Assembly (NCBI GenBank): GCA_963836735.1
Contig: CAWIKP010000019.1
Location: forward strand, 124,001-188,000
From: JACCXG01 sp963836735
Lineage (GTDB): Bacteria > Acidobacteriota > Vicinamibacteria > Vicinamibacterales > 2-12-FULL-66-21
DNA length: 64,000 bases
Direction: 5' to 3'
The notes below the pieces were generated by a model. The model had not been told where the DNA came from. It saw only the letters and a list, made by a program, of their open reading frames with translations, and ran no database searches. The position numbers were made by a program, and so were the translations under genes. Below are positions 31,528 through 41,278 of this stretch, in pieces (the stretch's first letter is position 1; each line of letters opens with the position of its first letter).

Positions 31528-32742
31528 ATGTCGATATTCATGACGCTGCGCATCGCGCTGAAGGCGCTCAACCGCAACAAGATGCGGACGATCCTGACGA
31601 TGCTCGGCATGATCATCGGGGTCGGCGCGGTCATCACGATGGTGGCGCTCGGCCGCGGCGCGCAGGCCACCATCGAAGAGCAGGTCAAGTCGGCGGGCAC
31701 CAACCTGATCAACATCAACGCCGGCAACTTCCAGCAGGGCGGCGTGCGCCAGGGCGCCGGGATGGCGACGAGCCTCACCGCCGAGGATGCCACCGCGCTG
31801 CGCCAGGTGCCCGGCGTGCAGTACGTGTCTGCCGGCGTCAATTCACGCGGGCAGGTCATCGCCGGCAATCAGAACTGGTCGACCCAGGTGCAGGGCGTGG
31901 ACGTCGACCTGCCGGCCATTCGCAGCTGGCCGCCCAAATACGGCACCTTCTTCACGCCCCAGGACGTCAACACGGCGGCGAAGGTGGCGGTCCTCGGCAC
32001 GGTGGTCTCCGACACGCTGTTCGGGCCGGACGTCGACCCGAGCGGTCAGATCATCCGCATCCGCAATCAGCCGTTCAAGGTGATCGGCGTGATGACGAGC
32101 AAGGGCCAGGGGCCCTTCGGCCAGGATCAGGACGACACCATCTTCACGCCGTACACGACGGTTCAGAAGAAGCTGCAGGGGATTCAGCACATCAACAACA
32201 TCACGGTGTCGTCGGTGACGCCGGAGACCGCACCGGTCGCGGAAGCGATCGGCGCGGTGCTTCGCACGCGGCACAAGCTTCCGCCGGGTGAGCCCGACGA
32301 CTTCATGGTGCGCACGCAGGAAGAGATCGCCAGCGTCCGCACCGAGACGACGCGGACGATGACGACGCTGCTGGCGGCGATCGCCGGCGTGTCGCTGCTG
32401 GTCGGCGGCATCGGCATCATGAACATCATGCTGGTGTCGGTGACCGAGCGCACGCGCGAGATCGGGCTGCGGCTCGCGATCGGCGCGCGCGGGTCGGACG
32501 TCCTCCTGCAGTTCCTCGTCGAGGCGATCGTCATCAGCCTCTTCGGCGGCCTGCTCGGCATCGCTCTCGGCTTCGGCCTGTCCGCGGCGCTGGAGAAATT
32601 CCTCCAGTGGCCGACCTCGATCCCTCCGAATGCCATCGGCATGGCGTTCGGGTTTGCAGCCGCGACCGGCGTTTTCTTCGGCTTTTATCCGGCGCGAAAA
32701 GCTGCAGGGCTTGACCCAATCGAGGCGCTGCGGTACGAGTAG
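31528..32742 (+). CDS. MacB-type ABC transporter permease
   Basis: 404 residues, intact. First membrane helix with the family N-terminus (ALNRNKMRTILTMLGMIIGV), large periplasmic MacB core domain, then three C-terminal helices including LLVGGIGIMNIMLVSVTERT and the ending ARKAAGLDPIEALRYE typical of MacB/FtsX permeases. With the upstream adaptor and ATPase it forms a MacAB-type mechanotransmission pump for export of macrolides, peptides or lipoproteins; the substrate cannot be read from sequence. Confidence 0.93.
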   Translation: MSIFMTLRIALKALNRNKMRTILTMLGMIIGVGAVITMVALGRGAQATIEEQVKSAGTNLININAGNFQQGGVRQGAGMATSLTAEDATALRQVPGVQYVSAGVNSRGQVIAGNQNWSTQVQGVDVDLPAIRSWPPKYGTFFTPQDVNTAAKVAVLGTVVSDTLFGPDVDPSGQIIRIRNQPFKVIGVMTSKGQGPFGQDQDDTIFTPYTTVQKKLQGIQHINNITVSSVTPETAPVAEAIGAVLRTRHKLPPGEPDDFMVRTQEEIASVRTETTRTMTTLLAAIAGVSLLVGGIGIMNIMLVSVTERTREIGLRLAIGARGSDVLLQFLVEAIVISLFGGLLGIALGFGLSAALEKFLQWPTSIPPNAIGMAFGFAAATGVFFGFYPARKAAGLDPIEALRYE

Positions 32743-32784
32743 GCGTTGTCCTACGGGTGTCGTCTTACAGAAGGAGCACAGCAC

Positions 32785-33297
32785 ATGAAGTTGGCACGGG
32801 TGGGAGTCATTGCGGCCGCCGTTCTCGCGGTGGCAACGCTGGCATGGGCCCAGAAACCGGATTTCTCGGGCACCTGGACGCTCGATCCGGCAGCAAGTGA
32901 GGGCGGTGCCGCGCCTGCCGGCGGTGGCGCGCCTGGCGGGGGTGGCGGTGGCGGCGGACGCGGCGGCGGCCGTGGCGGTGGCCTCGGCCAGGGCGGCACC
33001 GTCAAGCAGACAGCCGACGCTCTCACGGTCGAGCGCACGATTGGCGAGAACAAGGTCACCAGCACCTACAAGCTCGACGGCAGCGAGAGCAAGAACAGCA
33101 TGATGGGTCGCGGCGGCCAGGCGGTCGAGTCGGTCTCCACGGCGAAGTGGGACGGACCCGCGCTCGTCATCACCACGAAGATCGACATGGGCAACGGGCC
33201 GCAGGAGAGCACGCAGAAGTGGTCGGTCAGCGGCAGCACGCTGACGATCGAAACCACTAACGCACGCGGCACGCAGAAGATGGTTTACAAGAAGTAG
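32785..33297 (+). CDS. Small exported protein with Gly/Arg-rich segment
   Basis: 170 residues. AGGAG precedes the ATG. Signal peptide (VGVIAAAVLAVATLAWAQ), then DFSGTWTLDPAAS, a start shared by many acidobacterial secreted proteins, then a poly-Gly/Arg run (about 32905-32997) and a beta-rich part (LTVERTIGENKVTSTYKLDG, STLTIETTNARGTQKMVYKK). Last gene of the efflux block, followed by a strong terminator. The Gly-rich segment resembles those in the RND pump and MacA-like protein upstream. Confidence 0.8.
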   Translation: MKLARVGVIAAAVLAVATLAWAQKPDFSGTWTLDPAASEGGAAPAGGGAPGGGGGGGGRGGGRGGGLGQGGTVKQTADALTVERTIGENKVTSTYKLDGSESKNSMMGRGGQAVESVSTAKWDGPALVITTKIDMGNGPQESTQKWSVSGSTLTIETTNARGTQKMVYKK

Positions 33298-33316
33298 GAC
33301 CTACGTAAAGGTGCGC

Positions 33317-33352
33317 AAAAAGGGCCGGGGACATTTCTCCCCGGCCCTTTTT
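33317..33352 (+). terminator. Rho-independent terminator of the efflux block
   Basis: Perfect 15-base stem (AAAAAGGGCCGGGGA and its complement) with a CATTTC loop and flanking A and T runs. The A-run on the left makes it bidirectional, serving also the convergent folK side. Confidence 0.9.
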
Positions 33353-33364
33353 GTTTCTCATGTC

Positions 33365-33513
33365 GGTTCCGGGTTCCAGGTGCCGGGGTTCAGGGTTCGT
33401 TCGGGGTTCATGGTTCATCGTTCATGGTTCGGCCCCGAACCTCGAACCTCGAACCTCGAACCGCACCTGGAACCCGGAACCGAACCCTGAACCCTGAACC
33501 TGGAACCCGGAAC
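33365..33513. repeat. Inverted array of seven-base GGTTCNN / GAACCNN words
   Basis: Left arm 33365-33432 repeats GGTTC words (GGTTCCG, GGTTCCA, GGGTTCA, GGTTCAT and variants), right arm 33434-33513 repeats GAACC words (CGAACCT three times in tandem, then GGAACCC, TGAACCC and variants). The two arms are near mirror complements with essentially no loop, about 150 bases in all. The right arm touches the folK stop codon. It lies just after a normal terminator, so termination alone does not explain it. Confidence 0.85.
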
Positions 33514-33993
33514 CTACCTTGTCCCATCCCTCAACAACGCCCGCAGCAGCTCGGTCACCTTCAAGCCGGTGACCGGATCGCGCATGTCCGGAGCGACCTC
33601 GGCCAGCGGGCCCAGCACGAAAAACCGTTCGCGGAACCTGGGGTGAGGCACCTCGAGGCCGGGCTGGTTCACGACGGTGTCGCCGAGCAGGATCAGGTCC
33701 AGGTCGAGCGTCCGTGGAGCGCCTTTGAAGGGGCGGGTGCGGCCGTGCTCGGCTTCGATTTCCAGCAGGAAGTCGAGCAGCTGCCGCGGCGTGAGCGTGG
33801 TCTCGCCGACCAGGACGGCATTGAGGTAAAGGGGTTGCTCTTGCAATCCCTCGCCTTCCGGTTCCGTTTCGATGAGATCGGAAAGGATCGGCGACGAAAG
33901 GTGTGCGGCGAGACGATCCGCCGCGAACACAATCGCGGCGCGGCGATCACCCAGGTTGCTGCCAAGAGCAATCGCGGCGAGAGTCGATGGCAT
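33514..33993 (-). CDS. folK: 2-amino-4-hydroxy-6-hydroxymethyldihydropteridine pyrophosphokinase
   Basis: 159 residues from the ATG at 33993. FolK transfers pyrophosphate from ATP to 6-hydroxymethyl-7,8-dihydropterin in folate synthesis. Signatures: ALGSNLGDR at the N-terminus, YLNAVLVGETTLTPRQLLDF, RTRPFKGAPRTLDLDLILLG and PHPRFRERFFVLGPLAEVAP. Intact and of normal length. No other folate gene lies beside it. Confidence 0.95.
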   Translation of the reverse strand: MPSTLAAIALGSNLGDRRAAIVFAADRLAAHLSSPILSDLIETEPEGEGLQEQPLYLNAVLVGETTLTPRQLLDFLLEIEAEHGRTRPFKGAPRTLDLDLILLGDTVVNQPGLEVPHPRFRERFFVLGPLAEVAPDMRDPVTGLKVTELLRALLRDGTR

Positions 33994-34035
33994 CAATTGG
34001 TCTGAAGCCCCCAGCCCCGCTGCCAGCCGCCCGAT

Positions 34036-34537
34036 CTACTTCGTGATATCGCCGACCCAGCGGTTGGCTCATCACGCCGCCACCGGTACCCATGCCGTCG
34101 GCGCGACGGCCGAGCAGATCTTCACGGCCGGCCAGCGCCAGATCGAAGAACCGCTTGTGCTCGAGCGTCTCTCCGAGGATCACGTTGAGCATCGTCCGGT
34201 GCCTGGCGTTCGGCAGCGCGTTGATTCGCGGACGCCACTTGTCCAGGAACTCCTGCGCCTCCTTGCTGTTCACCTCGATGACCGAACGCTGCGCGTCGCG
34301 CGCTTTGACCGGTGAGTGCATCTCGCCGAGCACGGGCTCCTCGGGCGCACCCGCCTGATCGGACACCGCGTCGGCGAGCCAGCGCACGTGCATGTCCTCG
34401 CGGGCGATGATGTACTGATACGTGTTGTTGAAGTTGTAGTCGCTCACGACCCGCGCAGCGGAGACATGGCTTTGCCGCATCACCGCCTTGTCGCGATAGA
34501 ACTCGCGGAGGAGCTCCAGCATTTCTTTGGATTTCAC
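34036..34537 (-). CDS. Ferritin-like helical-bundle protein (putative)
   Basis: 166 residues after removal of one extra C near 34069, which restores the stop after WVGDITK. Four helices are predicted by eye, and two contain metal-ligand style motifs: ARE47DMH50 and GE123TLEH127, the E-x2-H pattern of ferritin/rubrerythrin-like di-iron bundles. I infer a ferritin-like fold; the exact family is not recognised. The GTG start overlaps the DksA-like gene stop (GTGA), so both are translated together. Confidence 0.65.
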
Positions 34538-34872
34538 GCGCTTTGCTTTTCCTTGCAGGTGATGCAGACGCGCGTCCATGGGATGGCGTTCAGCCGGGCC
34601 GGGGCAATCGGCTCGCCGCAGTCGCGGCAGATGCCGTAGGTGCCCTTCTCCATGCGATACAACGCTTCCTCGATGGCCTGCAGGATCTTCGCGTCGGTCT
34701 GCTTCAGCTTCAGCTGAATGTGAACTTCGTTGTTGCCGCTGGCCTGGTCCGCCAGGTCGCCCTGCCGCGTGTTGGTGTCCATCGATGCCTGCAGCGGCTT
34801 GACGCCACCGCCGGCCGACAGGATCTCGCCCCGCTTCCTGAGCAACGCCTCCTTGAATGTGGACTGGTCCAT
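34534..34872 (-). CDS. DksA/TraR-family zinc-finger regulator
   Basis: 112 residues from the ATG at 34872. C-terminal zinc finger with C82, C85, C103 and C106 (ICRDCGEPI and VCITCKE), and a coiled-coil part with the acidic tip motif DLADQAS resembling the DxxDxA tip of DksA. Such proteins enter the secondary channel of RNA polymerase and modulate initiation with ppGpp; shorter members are sometimes RNA polymerase associated with unknown targets. Upstream of and overlapping the ferritin-like gene. Confidence 0.88.
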   Translation of the reverse strand: MDQSTFKEALLRKRGEILSAGGGVKPLQASMDTNTRQGDLADQASGNNEVHIQLKLKQTDAKILQAIEEALYRMEKGTYGICRDCGEPIAPARLNAIPWTRVCITCKEKQSA

Positions 34873-34994
34873 ATTCGCTCTCCAGGGCGCCTCCCTCGGG
34901 CGCCAGGAACGGTCCGCTCGCCGCCTCCGCCGCCTGCGCGCTACGGCGTGACAGGCAGGGAAATGCCGCTCCACCCAAAAGGAGAAGTTTAACT

Positions 34995-35101
34995 CATTGC
35001 CAAAATTGCCAAAACTGCGAAGGGCTCGGGGCAACGCGCCGAAAGGCCACACCAGGAATCTTTTGAATTTTGGCAATCTTGGCAGTTTTGGCAATTGGCA
35101 T
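34995..35101. repeat. Nine-base TTGGCAATN arrays, inverted pair
   Basis: Left arm 34995-35019 (CATTGCCAAAATTGCCAAAA...), right arm 35061-35100 (TTTTGAATTTTGGCAATC, TTGGCAGTT, TTGGCAATT). Same nine-base word and similar inner sequence as the copies at 11137, 40349 and 60611. It sits between the DksA-like start and the AIM24 stop. Confidence 0.75.
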
Positions 35102-35116
35102 GCCAGCGTGAGCCTC

Positions 35117-35866
35117 CTACTTGTCTCCGCCGATCAAGTCGCCCAGGCCTCCCAGCATTCCGCCGAGATCCCGCTTGACGTCCTCCTTATCGCCGCGGTG
35201 CGCCGCGTTGATGCGGTCGGCCAGCCTCGAGAACGGCAGCGTCTGGAGCCAGACCCGGCCGGGCCCGACCAGCGACGCAAAGAAGAGGCCTTCCCCGCCG
35301 AACAGGGACGTCTTGATCCCGCCGACCCTGATGATGTCGTAGTCGACGGTCGGGTCGAACGCCACGAGACAGCCGGTATCCACCCGGATCCGCTCGCCGG
35401 GCGCGAGGGTCATCGGCACGATCGTGCCGCCGCTGTGGAGGAACGTCAGGCCGGTGCCTTCCAGCTTCTGGAGGATGAACCCTTCCCCGCCGAAGAACCC
35501 GGCCCCGAGGCGCTTGGTGAAGGCAATGCTGATGTCGACGTCGCCGAGGGCACAGAGAAACGAGTCCTTCTGACAGAGAATCTGCTGCCCGCGCAGGTCG
35601 ACCGGGATGATCTTCCCCGGATACGGCCCGGCGAAGGCCACTTTGCCCGGCGCCCCGGTGCAGCGGAAGTAGGTGATGAAGAAGCTCTCGCCGCTCAGGA
35701 ACTTCCGCTTGAGGCCGCCGAGAAAGCCTCCATCCATCTTGGAGTCCATGTCGATGGTCTCGGTCATGAACATCATCGCCCCGGCCTCGGCCCGGACCAC
35801 GTCGCCGGCGCCGAGCGACAGGATGACCGCCTGCATGTCATCGCCAATCACTTCGTGCTGAACCAT
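35117..35866 (-). CDS. AIM24 / TIGR00266 family protein
   Basis: 249 residues. Repeated beta-structure of the AIM24 (TIGR00266) family: GAGDVVRAEAGAMMFMTETI near the start, LSGESFFITYFRCTGAPGKV, FGGEGFILQKLEGTGLTFLH and GGIKTSLFGGEGLFFASLVG. Family members are cytosolic or membrane-associated proteins without known enzymatic activity; yeast AIM24 affects mitochondrial membrane organisation. The Gly-rich end (GGMLGGLGDLIGG) is typical. Intact. Lies just downstream of the permease gene on the same strand. Confidence 0.9.
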   Translation of the reverse strand: MVQHEVIGDDMQAVILSLGAGDVVRAEAGAMMFMTETIDMDSKMDGGFLGGLKRKFLSGESFFITYFRCTGAPGKVAFAGPYPGKIIPVDLRGQQILCQKDSFLCALGDVDISIAFTKRLGAGFFGGEGFILQKLEGTGLTFLHSGGTIVPMTLAPGERIRVDTGCLVAFDPTVDYDIIRVGGIKTSLFGGEGLFFASLVGPGRVWLQTLPFSRLADRINAAHRGDKEDVKRDLGGMLGGLGDLIGGDK

Positions 35867-35933
35867 GCAGACTGCCCTCGGCTTCGCAGTCGCCGCGAAG
35901 TCGTCGCCTTGCCGGAATGTGACTGGCTGGATG

Positions 35934-38535
35934 TCACTCCGCCCTGAGGCGTCGCCAACGGCTTCTTCCTGAGCACGTCAGCGCTGGCCACGACGCCGAT
36001 GATGCCGACGAGTGCGGTGGTGGCGAGGGCGCCGGCGGTCAGGAGGACGGGCGCGGGTTCCCAGTCGATCTCGAACACGTAACGGCACACCGCCCAGCTC
36101 AGGGCGAGCGACCCGGCGGCGCCGATCAGACCCGCGATCAGCCCGAGCGCGCTGTATTCCAGGGCCAGCATGGTTCCGAGCAGCCGGGTGCTGGCGCCGA
36201 GCGTCCGCAGGATCGCCGCCTCGTAGACGCGCTGGAACTTGGTCATGGCGACGGCGCCGATCAGGATCAGCGCGCCGCTCGCGAGAGCGACGGTCGCCGA
36301 CGATTGAGATCGCGAACGTGACGTTGTCCACGACGCCCTGGATCGATGCGAGGACTTCCCGCACGTCGATCGCGGAGACGTTCGGATACTTCGCGACCAG
36401 GTCCCGCTGGAAACGGGCCCGCGCCGCAGGATCCTCGGGCGCGTGCAGGGTGGCGATGTAGGTGTGCGGAGCGCGGCCGAGCGGGCCCGGGCGGAACACG
36501 AACATGAACCCGCCGTTCCGGGCGTCGCCCCACTCGACCTCGCGAACGCTCGTCACCCGCGCTTCGATCACCCGGCCGAGGACATCGAACCGCATCTGAT
36601 CGCCGACCCGGACGCGCGAGCGGTCGCGGATGTTCTTCTCGATCGAGACTTCCAGCTCCTTGGCAGTCGTCCGGGAGCGCCGGCTGCCCGCTCCAGAACT
36701 TCCCTTCGAGCAGGGTCTCGTTCGGTTCGAGGCGATCTCGATACGTGATGACGTACTCGCGCCCGAGCCCGCCGCGGCCGCGGACGTCGGCATAGCTGTC
36801 CAGGTTGACCTCGCGGCCGCGGACGCCGGTGACCCGCGCCCGCAGCACCGGGATCAGCCGCGGTTCGGCGATCCCCGCGGCCTTGAAGAAGTCGCGCACG
36901 CCGTCGACCTGATCGTGCTGGATGTCGATCAGGAACATGTCGGCGCCGCCGCGCTGCAGCTGAACCGAGAACTGCGACAGGAGGTTCGCCTGCAGGGCCT
37001 TGACGCCGAGCACGAAGAAGGTGCCGAGACCCACCGCGAGCAGGATGACCCGGGTCTGGTTGCCTGGCCGCCGCAGGCTGACGACGGCGTGGCGCAGCGG
37101 AAAGTACGGCGCGGCGGCCAGCGGGCGCACCACCCGGACGAGGAGCGCGCCGGCTCCGTGGAGGATCAGGCTGATCCCGGCAAATCCGCCGCACACGACC
37201 AGCGCGACGCGAAGCGACGCCGCCTGCCAGGCCGCCACGGCGACGAGCGCGGCGCTGACGAAGATGGCGGCGCCGATCTGGACGGCATCGGCGCGCGACA
37301 CCCACGCCGGCACGAGGAACGCCGGGAAGCGACGCTTCGCGGTCGCGAGGCCGGCCGGCGCCCCCTGGATGTCGAGCGAGCGCAGCAGCAGCAACGGCTT
37401 GACCCGCCGTACCTCGAGCAGCGGCACGAGCGAGAAGAGCAACGACACCAGCAGGCCCACCGCCACGCCCTGGAGAGCCGCCGAAAGGGTCAGGCCGTAC
37501 GACACGTTGCCGAAAGCGGCCGCCGCGGATTCCGGAATCGCGGCGATCGCCACGGCGGCGATCGCCACCCCCAGCAGGCTGCCGCACAGCCCGAGCAGCA
37601 CGACCTGCGCGACGTAGGTCGCCAGGATCTGTCCGCCGGTTGCGCCGACGCACTTCAGGATCGCGACGCTCTTGATCTTCTGCTTCACGAACACCCGGGT
37701 GACGCTCCACACGCCGATCCCGCCGAGCACGACCATGATGAAGCCGACCAGGCTGAGGTAGTTCTCCGCGCGGAGCAGGTCCTCGCCGATGTCGTCCTCG
37801 GTCGATCGGTACGAGCGCGCCTGCACGAAGCGGTCGCGGAAGTCGCGGCGGATCTCGCGCGTCAGGCGTTCGACCTCGCTCTCCCTGACGCGCAGCAGGA
37901 TCTGGTAGCTGGCGCGGCTGCCGAAGGCGAGCAGCTCGCTTGCGCGGAGGTCGTCGTAGTCGATCAGGACCCGCGAGCCGAAGCTGAAGGCGCCGACCCG
38001 CCGTCCGGGCTCCTGGGCGATCACGCCGCGAATCGTGAAGGGCTGCCCGCCGATGATCAGACCGCCGCCCCACGCTGGTGCCGAGCTGCGTCAACAGCTC
38101 GGGCCGGACCAGCGCGCCGCGGCCGCGCAGCAACGCGTGGGAATACGGCGCGTCCGTCCTGGAGCACCACGCGGCCGTAGAACGGAAATGCGGGCTGCAC
38201 CCCGCGCAGCTCCACCATCCGCGCCGCGTCCGCCCCCTTCTCCGCGCGCACCATCGTCGCGGTCTCGATGGCGTCGATGCGCTCGAGGACGCCGTCGTCG
38301 CGAAGCCGCTCTTCGAGCGGCTGAAGCACTTCAGGCGTCCACGGCCGATTCGTGCTGACCAGGACGTCCGAGGCAATGATGGAGCGAGCCTCGCTCATGA
38401 GCCCGGTGCGAACGCTCTGGATGACTGAGCGCAGCGCGACAATCGCGCCGACGCCAATCGCGACGCACACGAAGAAGAACAGCAGCCGCTGCCACGACGA
38501 CCGCAGCTCGCGCGCGAGCATCCGCAGCACGAACG

Positions 38536-38539
<4 letters not shown>
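35934..38539 (-). CDS. YbbP-like ABC transporter permease (FtsX domains)
   Basis: About 866 residues once five extra bases (near 38140, 38075, 36690, 36290 and 35945) are removed; the corrected end reads KKPLATLRAE. N-terminal helix ELRSSWQRLLFFFVCVAIGV, then two FtsX-type modules (VTRVFVKQKIKSVAILKCVG and MTKFQRVYEAAILRTLGAST) and a central membrane pair (LRHAVVSLRRPGNQTRVILL). This matches the E. coli YbbP type of large permease. With the overlapping ATPase and GDSL esterase genes it repeats the tesA-ybbA-ybbP association. Substrate unknown; lipids or lipoproteins are plausible from the esterase partner. Confidence 0.85.
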
Positions 38540-39224
<685 letters not shown>

Positions 39225-39228
<4 letters not shown>

Positions 39229-39941
39229 GAAGCTCCCGACATCTGATCCAGCAGCGGCTCGAGGACCGCCCACACGTTGTCCGCCACGATTCGTGTCCCC
39301 TGCTGATTGGGATGAATGCCGTCGGCCTGATTGAGCTCGGGCTTGCCGGCCACGTTGTTCAGCAGGAACGGCAGGAAGAGCACGCGTTTCTGCAGGGCGA
39401 CGTCGCGGAACGCCTGGCGGAACTGGGTCGCGTACTCCTGACCGAAGTTCGGGGGCGCCTCCATGCCGGCGAGGATCACGACCACGTTCCGCTCGCGGCC
39501 CTTGTCGATGATGGTCGACAGGTTCTCTTTCATCTGCGAGACCGGCAGCCCGCGGAGACCATCATTCCCGCCGAAGGCGACGATGAGAACCTTGACGTCG
39601 CCCTCGAGCGCCCAGTCGAGCCGGCGCAGCGCTCCGGCCGTCGTGTCCCCCGAAACGCCGGCGTTGATCACCTCGAACTGATAGCCGGCGTCGTCGATCT
39701 TGTGCTGCAGCAGCGCCGGGTAGGCCTCCTGCTCGAGCAGCCCGAGCCCGATCGTCAGGCTGTCGCCAAAGGCGACGATGCGGGGGCGCGCGGGCGGCGC
39801 GTCGGGATCGGCCGGCGTTGCCGGGGCCGGATCGCTGCGAGGCTGGGAAGCGGGTTCCGGTGGCGCTTCCTTCCGGCAGCCCGCGGCGATCCACACCGTG
39901 GCGAGCACGAAAACGAGCAGACTACGGCGCGTGCAGCTCAT
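39225..39941 (-). CDS. TesA-like GDSL esterase/lysophospholipase lipoprotein
   Basis: 238 residues. Lipoprotein signal (LLVFVLATVWIAAGC), a Pro/Ala-rich linker, then an SGNH hydrolase with block I FGDSLTIGLG (catalytic Ser), block II GVSGDTTAG, block III GGNDGLRG and block V DGIHPNQQG (catalytic Asp/His). Closest in pattern to E. coli TesA, a periplasmic thioesterase I / lysophospholipase L1. Here it is lipid anchored. Coupled to the YbbA/YbbP-like transporter genes. Confidence 0.92.
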
Positions 39942-40049
39942 CGATGTTCAATGATAGACGCAGAAAGGGGGCGGGCGGGTTCTTCGGGCCGCAGTCGGCC
40001 GGGGTCTGACCTCGGCGCCTACAGCCTCAAGCTCGGACGGTGGACCGCT

Positions 40050-40310
40050 TCAGACCTGGCGAGCCACCCTATCGAGCTCAGCGAGCTGCCGGTCCAGCGC
40101 GGCAATGGCGCGTCTCGAGCATCTGGCGATGAGCTGGGGCCGAGGCCCGCGCAAGGTCGTTCCGCGCGCGCGTGCGTGCCAGCTCGAGCGCGCGGCGGCG
40201 CTCCCGCGATCGCCAAGTCCTCGGGACTCGGCGACGGGCCACGTCGCCGTCCGTTGCCTGGCGTCCTCCTGCTGCGCTTCTACCGACTTCGACTCCCAGC
40301 CACGTGCCAT
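40050..40310 (-). CDS. Small coiled-coil protein of unknown function
   Basis: About 85 residues. Start ATG at 40310 (MARGWESKSVEAQQEDARQ) and end AIAALDRQLAELDRVARQV at 40050 are in the same frame, but the middle needs three single-base removals, giving RERRRALELARTRARNDLAR as its core. The corrected sequence is a highly charged helix. I believe such proteins recur in acidobacterial genomes, but cannot name a family. It faces the metallophosphoesterase gene divergently. Confidence 0.5.
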   Translation of the reverse strand: MARGWESKSVEAQQEDARQRTATWPVAESRGLGDRGSAAARSSWHARARGTTLRGPRPQLIARCSRRAIAALDRQLAELDRVARQV

Positions 40311-40348
40311 AGCAACGACTATAAGGCGCGAGATGCAGCGAGAATGCC

Positions 40349-40392
40349 TTTCAAATCTTGGCAATTCTGGCAATCTTGGCAATTTCGGCAAT
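40349..40392. repeat. One-sided nine-base TTGGCAATN array
   Basis: CTTTCAAATCTTGGCAATTC, CTTGGCAATC and TCGGCAATG units in tandem, matching the right arm of the inverted pairs at 11137, 34995 and 60611. No left arm was found upstream. It lies in the divergent promoter region of the small coiled-coil and phosphoesterase genes. Confidence 0.7.
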
Positions 40393-40451
40393 GAACAGCC
40401 TCAGCCGTTTCCGCGGCATTTCTCTTGCTGCTCTCGAAGGTCGGGAGGGGT

Positions 40452-41271
40452 ATGGCCGGAACGAAGGACATCGTGCGCGTCGCCGCCCTCGGCGATCTCC
40501 ATTACAGCCGCACGACCACCGCAGGCTCGCTGCATCCGCTCTTCGCGCAGATCAACGACATGGCCGACGTGCTGGTGATCTGTGGCGATCTCACCGACTA
40601 CGGCCTGCCCGACGAAGCGCGCGCCTTCGCGCGCGAGCTCGCGGCCGTGAAGATTCCAATGGTCGGCGTGCTCGGCAACCACGACTACGAGTCGGGGCAG
40701 CAGGAGGAGGTCAGGAAGATCGTCACCGACGCCGGCCTGAGCGTCCTCGACGGCGACACCACCGAGATCCGCGGCATCGGCTTCGCCGGCGTCAAGGGCT
40801 TCGCCGGCGGCTTCGGCCGTCGCGCGCTGGGTCCGTGGGGCGAGGAGATCATCAAGAGGTTCGTGCACGAGTGCCTGCACGAAGCGCTGAAGCTCGAATC
40901 GGCGCTGGCGCGCCTGCGCACCGAGCGGCTGATCGCCATCCTTCATTACGCGCCGATTCAGGCAACCGTCGAAGGCGAACCGCTCGAGATTTTTCCGTTC
41001 CTCGGCTGCAGCCGGCTGGAGGAGCCGCTGACGCGCTATCCGGTTTCAGCCGTGTTCCACGGCCACGCGCACCATGGCCAGCCCGAAGGGCGGACGCGAA
41101 CGGACGTGCCCGTCTTCAACGTTTCGCTCTCGCTGATGCGGGAAGTCTTTCCCGATCGACCTTTCCGCCTCGTCGACGTCAATGTCAGTTCGTCCGCGCC
41201 CGAGGATCGCCGAGCGGCGGACTGGTGCCGATCGGCGGATCGGCGAGCGCGAGACCACGACGACCATCTGA
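40452..41271 (+). CDS. Calcineurin-like metallophosphoesterase
   Basis: 272 residues after one extra base near 41215. ATG at 40452 follows GGGAGGGG. Metal-ligand motifs of the family are present in order: GDLHYSR (D-x-H), VICGDLTDYG (GD), VGVLGNHDYE (GNHD), ILHYAP and VFHGHAHHG (GHxH). Substrate cannot be inferred; related proteins include YfcE- and cAMP-type phosphodiesterases. A short charged C-terminal tail ends at the TGA just before the L,D-transpeptidase start. Confidence 0.88.
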
Positions 41272-41278
41272 GGGACCC

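Noticed and set aside
33365..33513. CRISPR array interpretation of the short-word arrays
   Set aside because: Units are only 7-9 bases, imperfect, with no unique spacers, and no cas gene is in the window.
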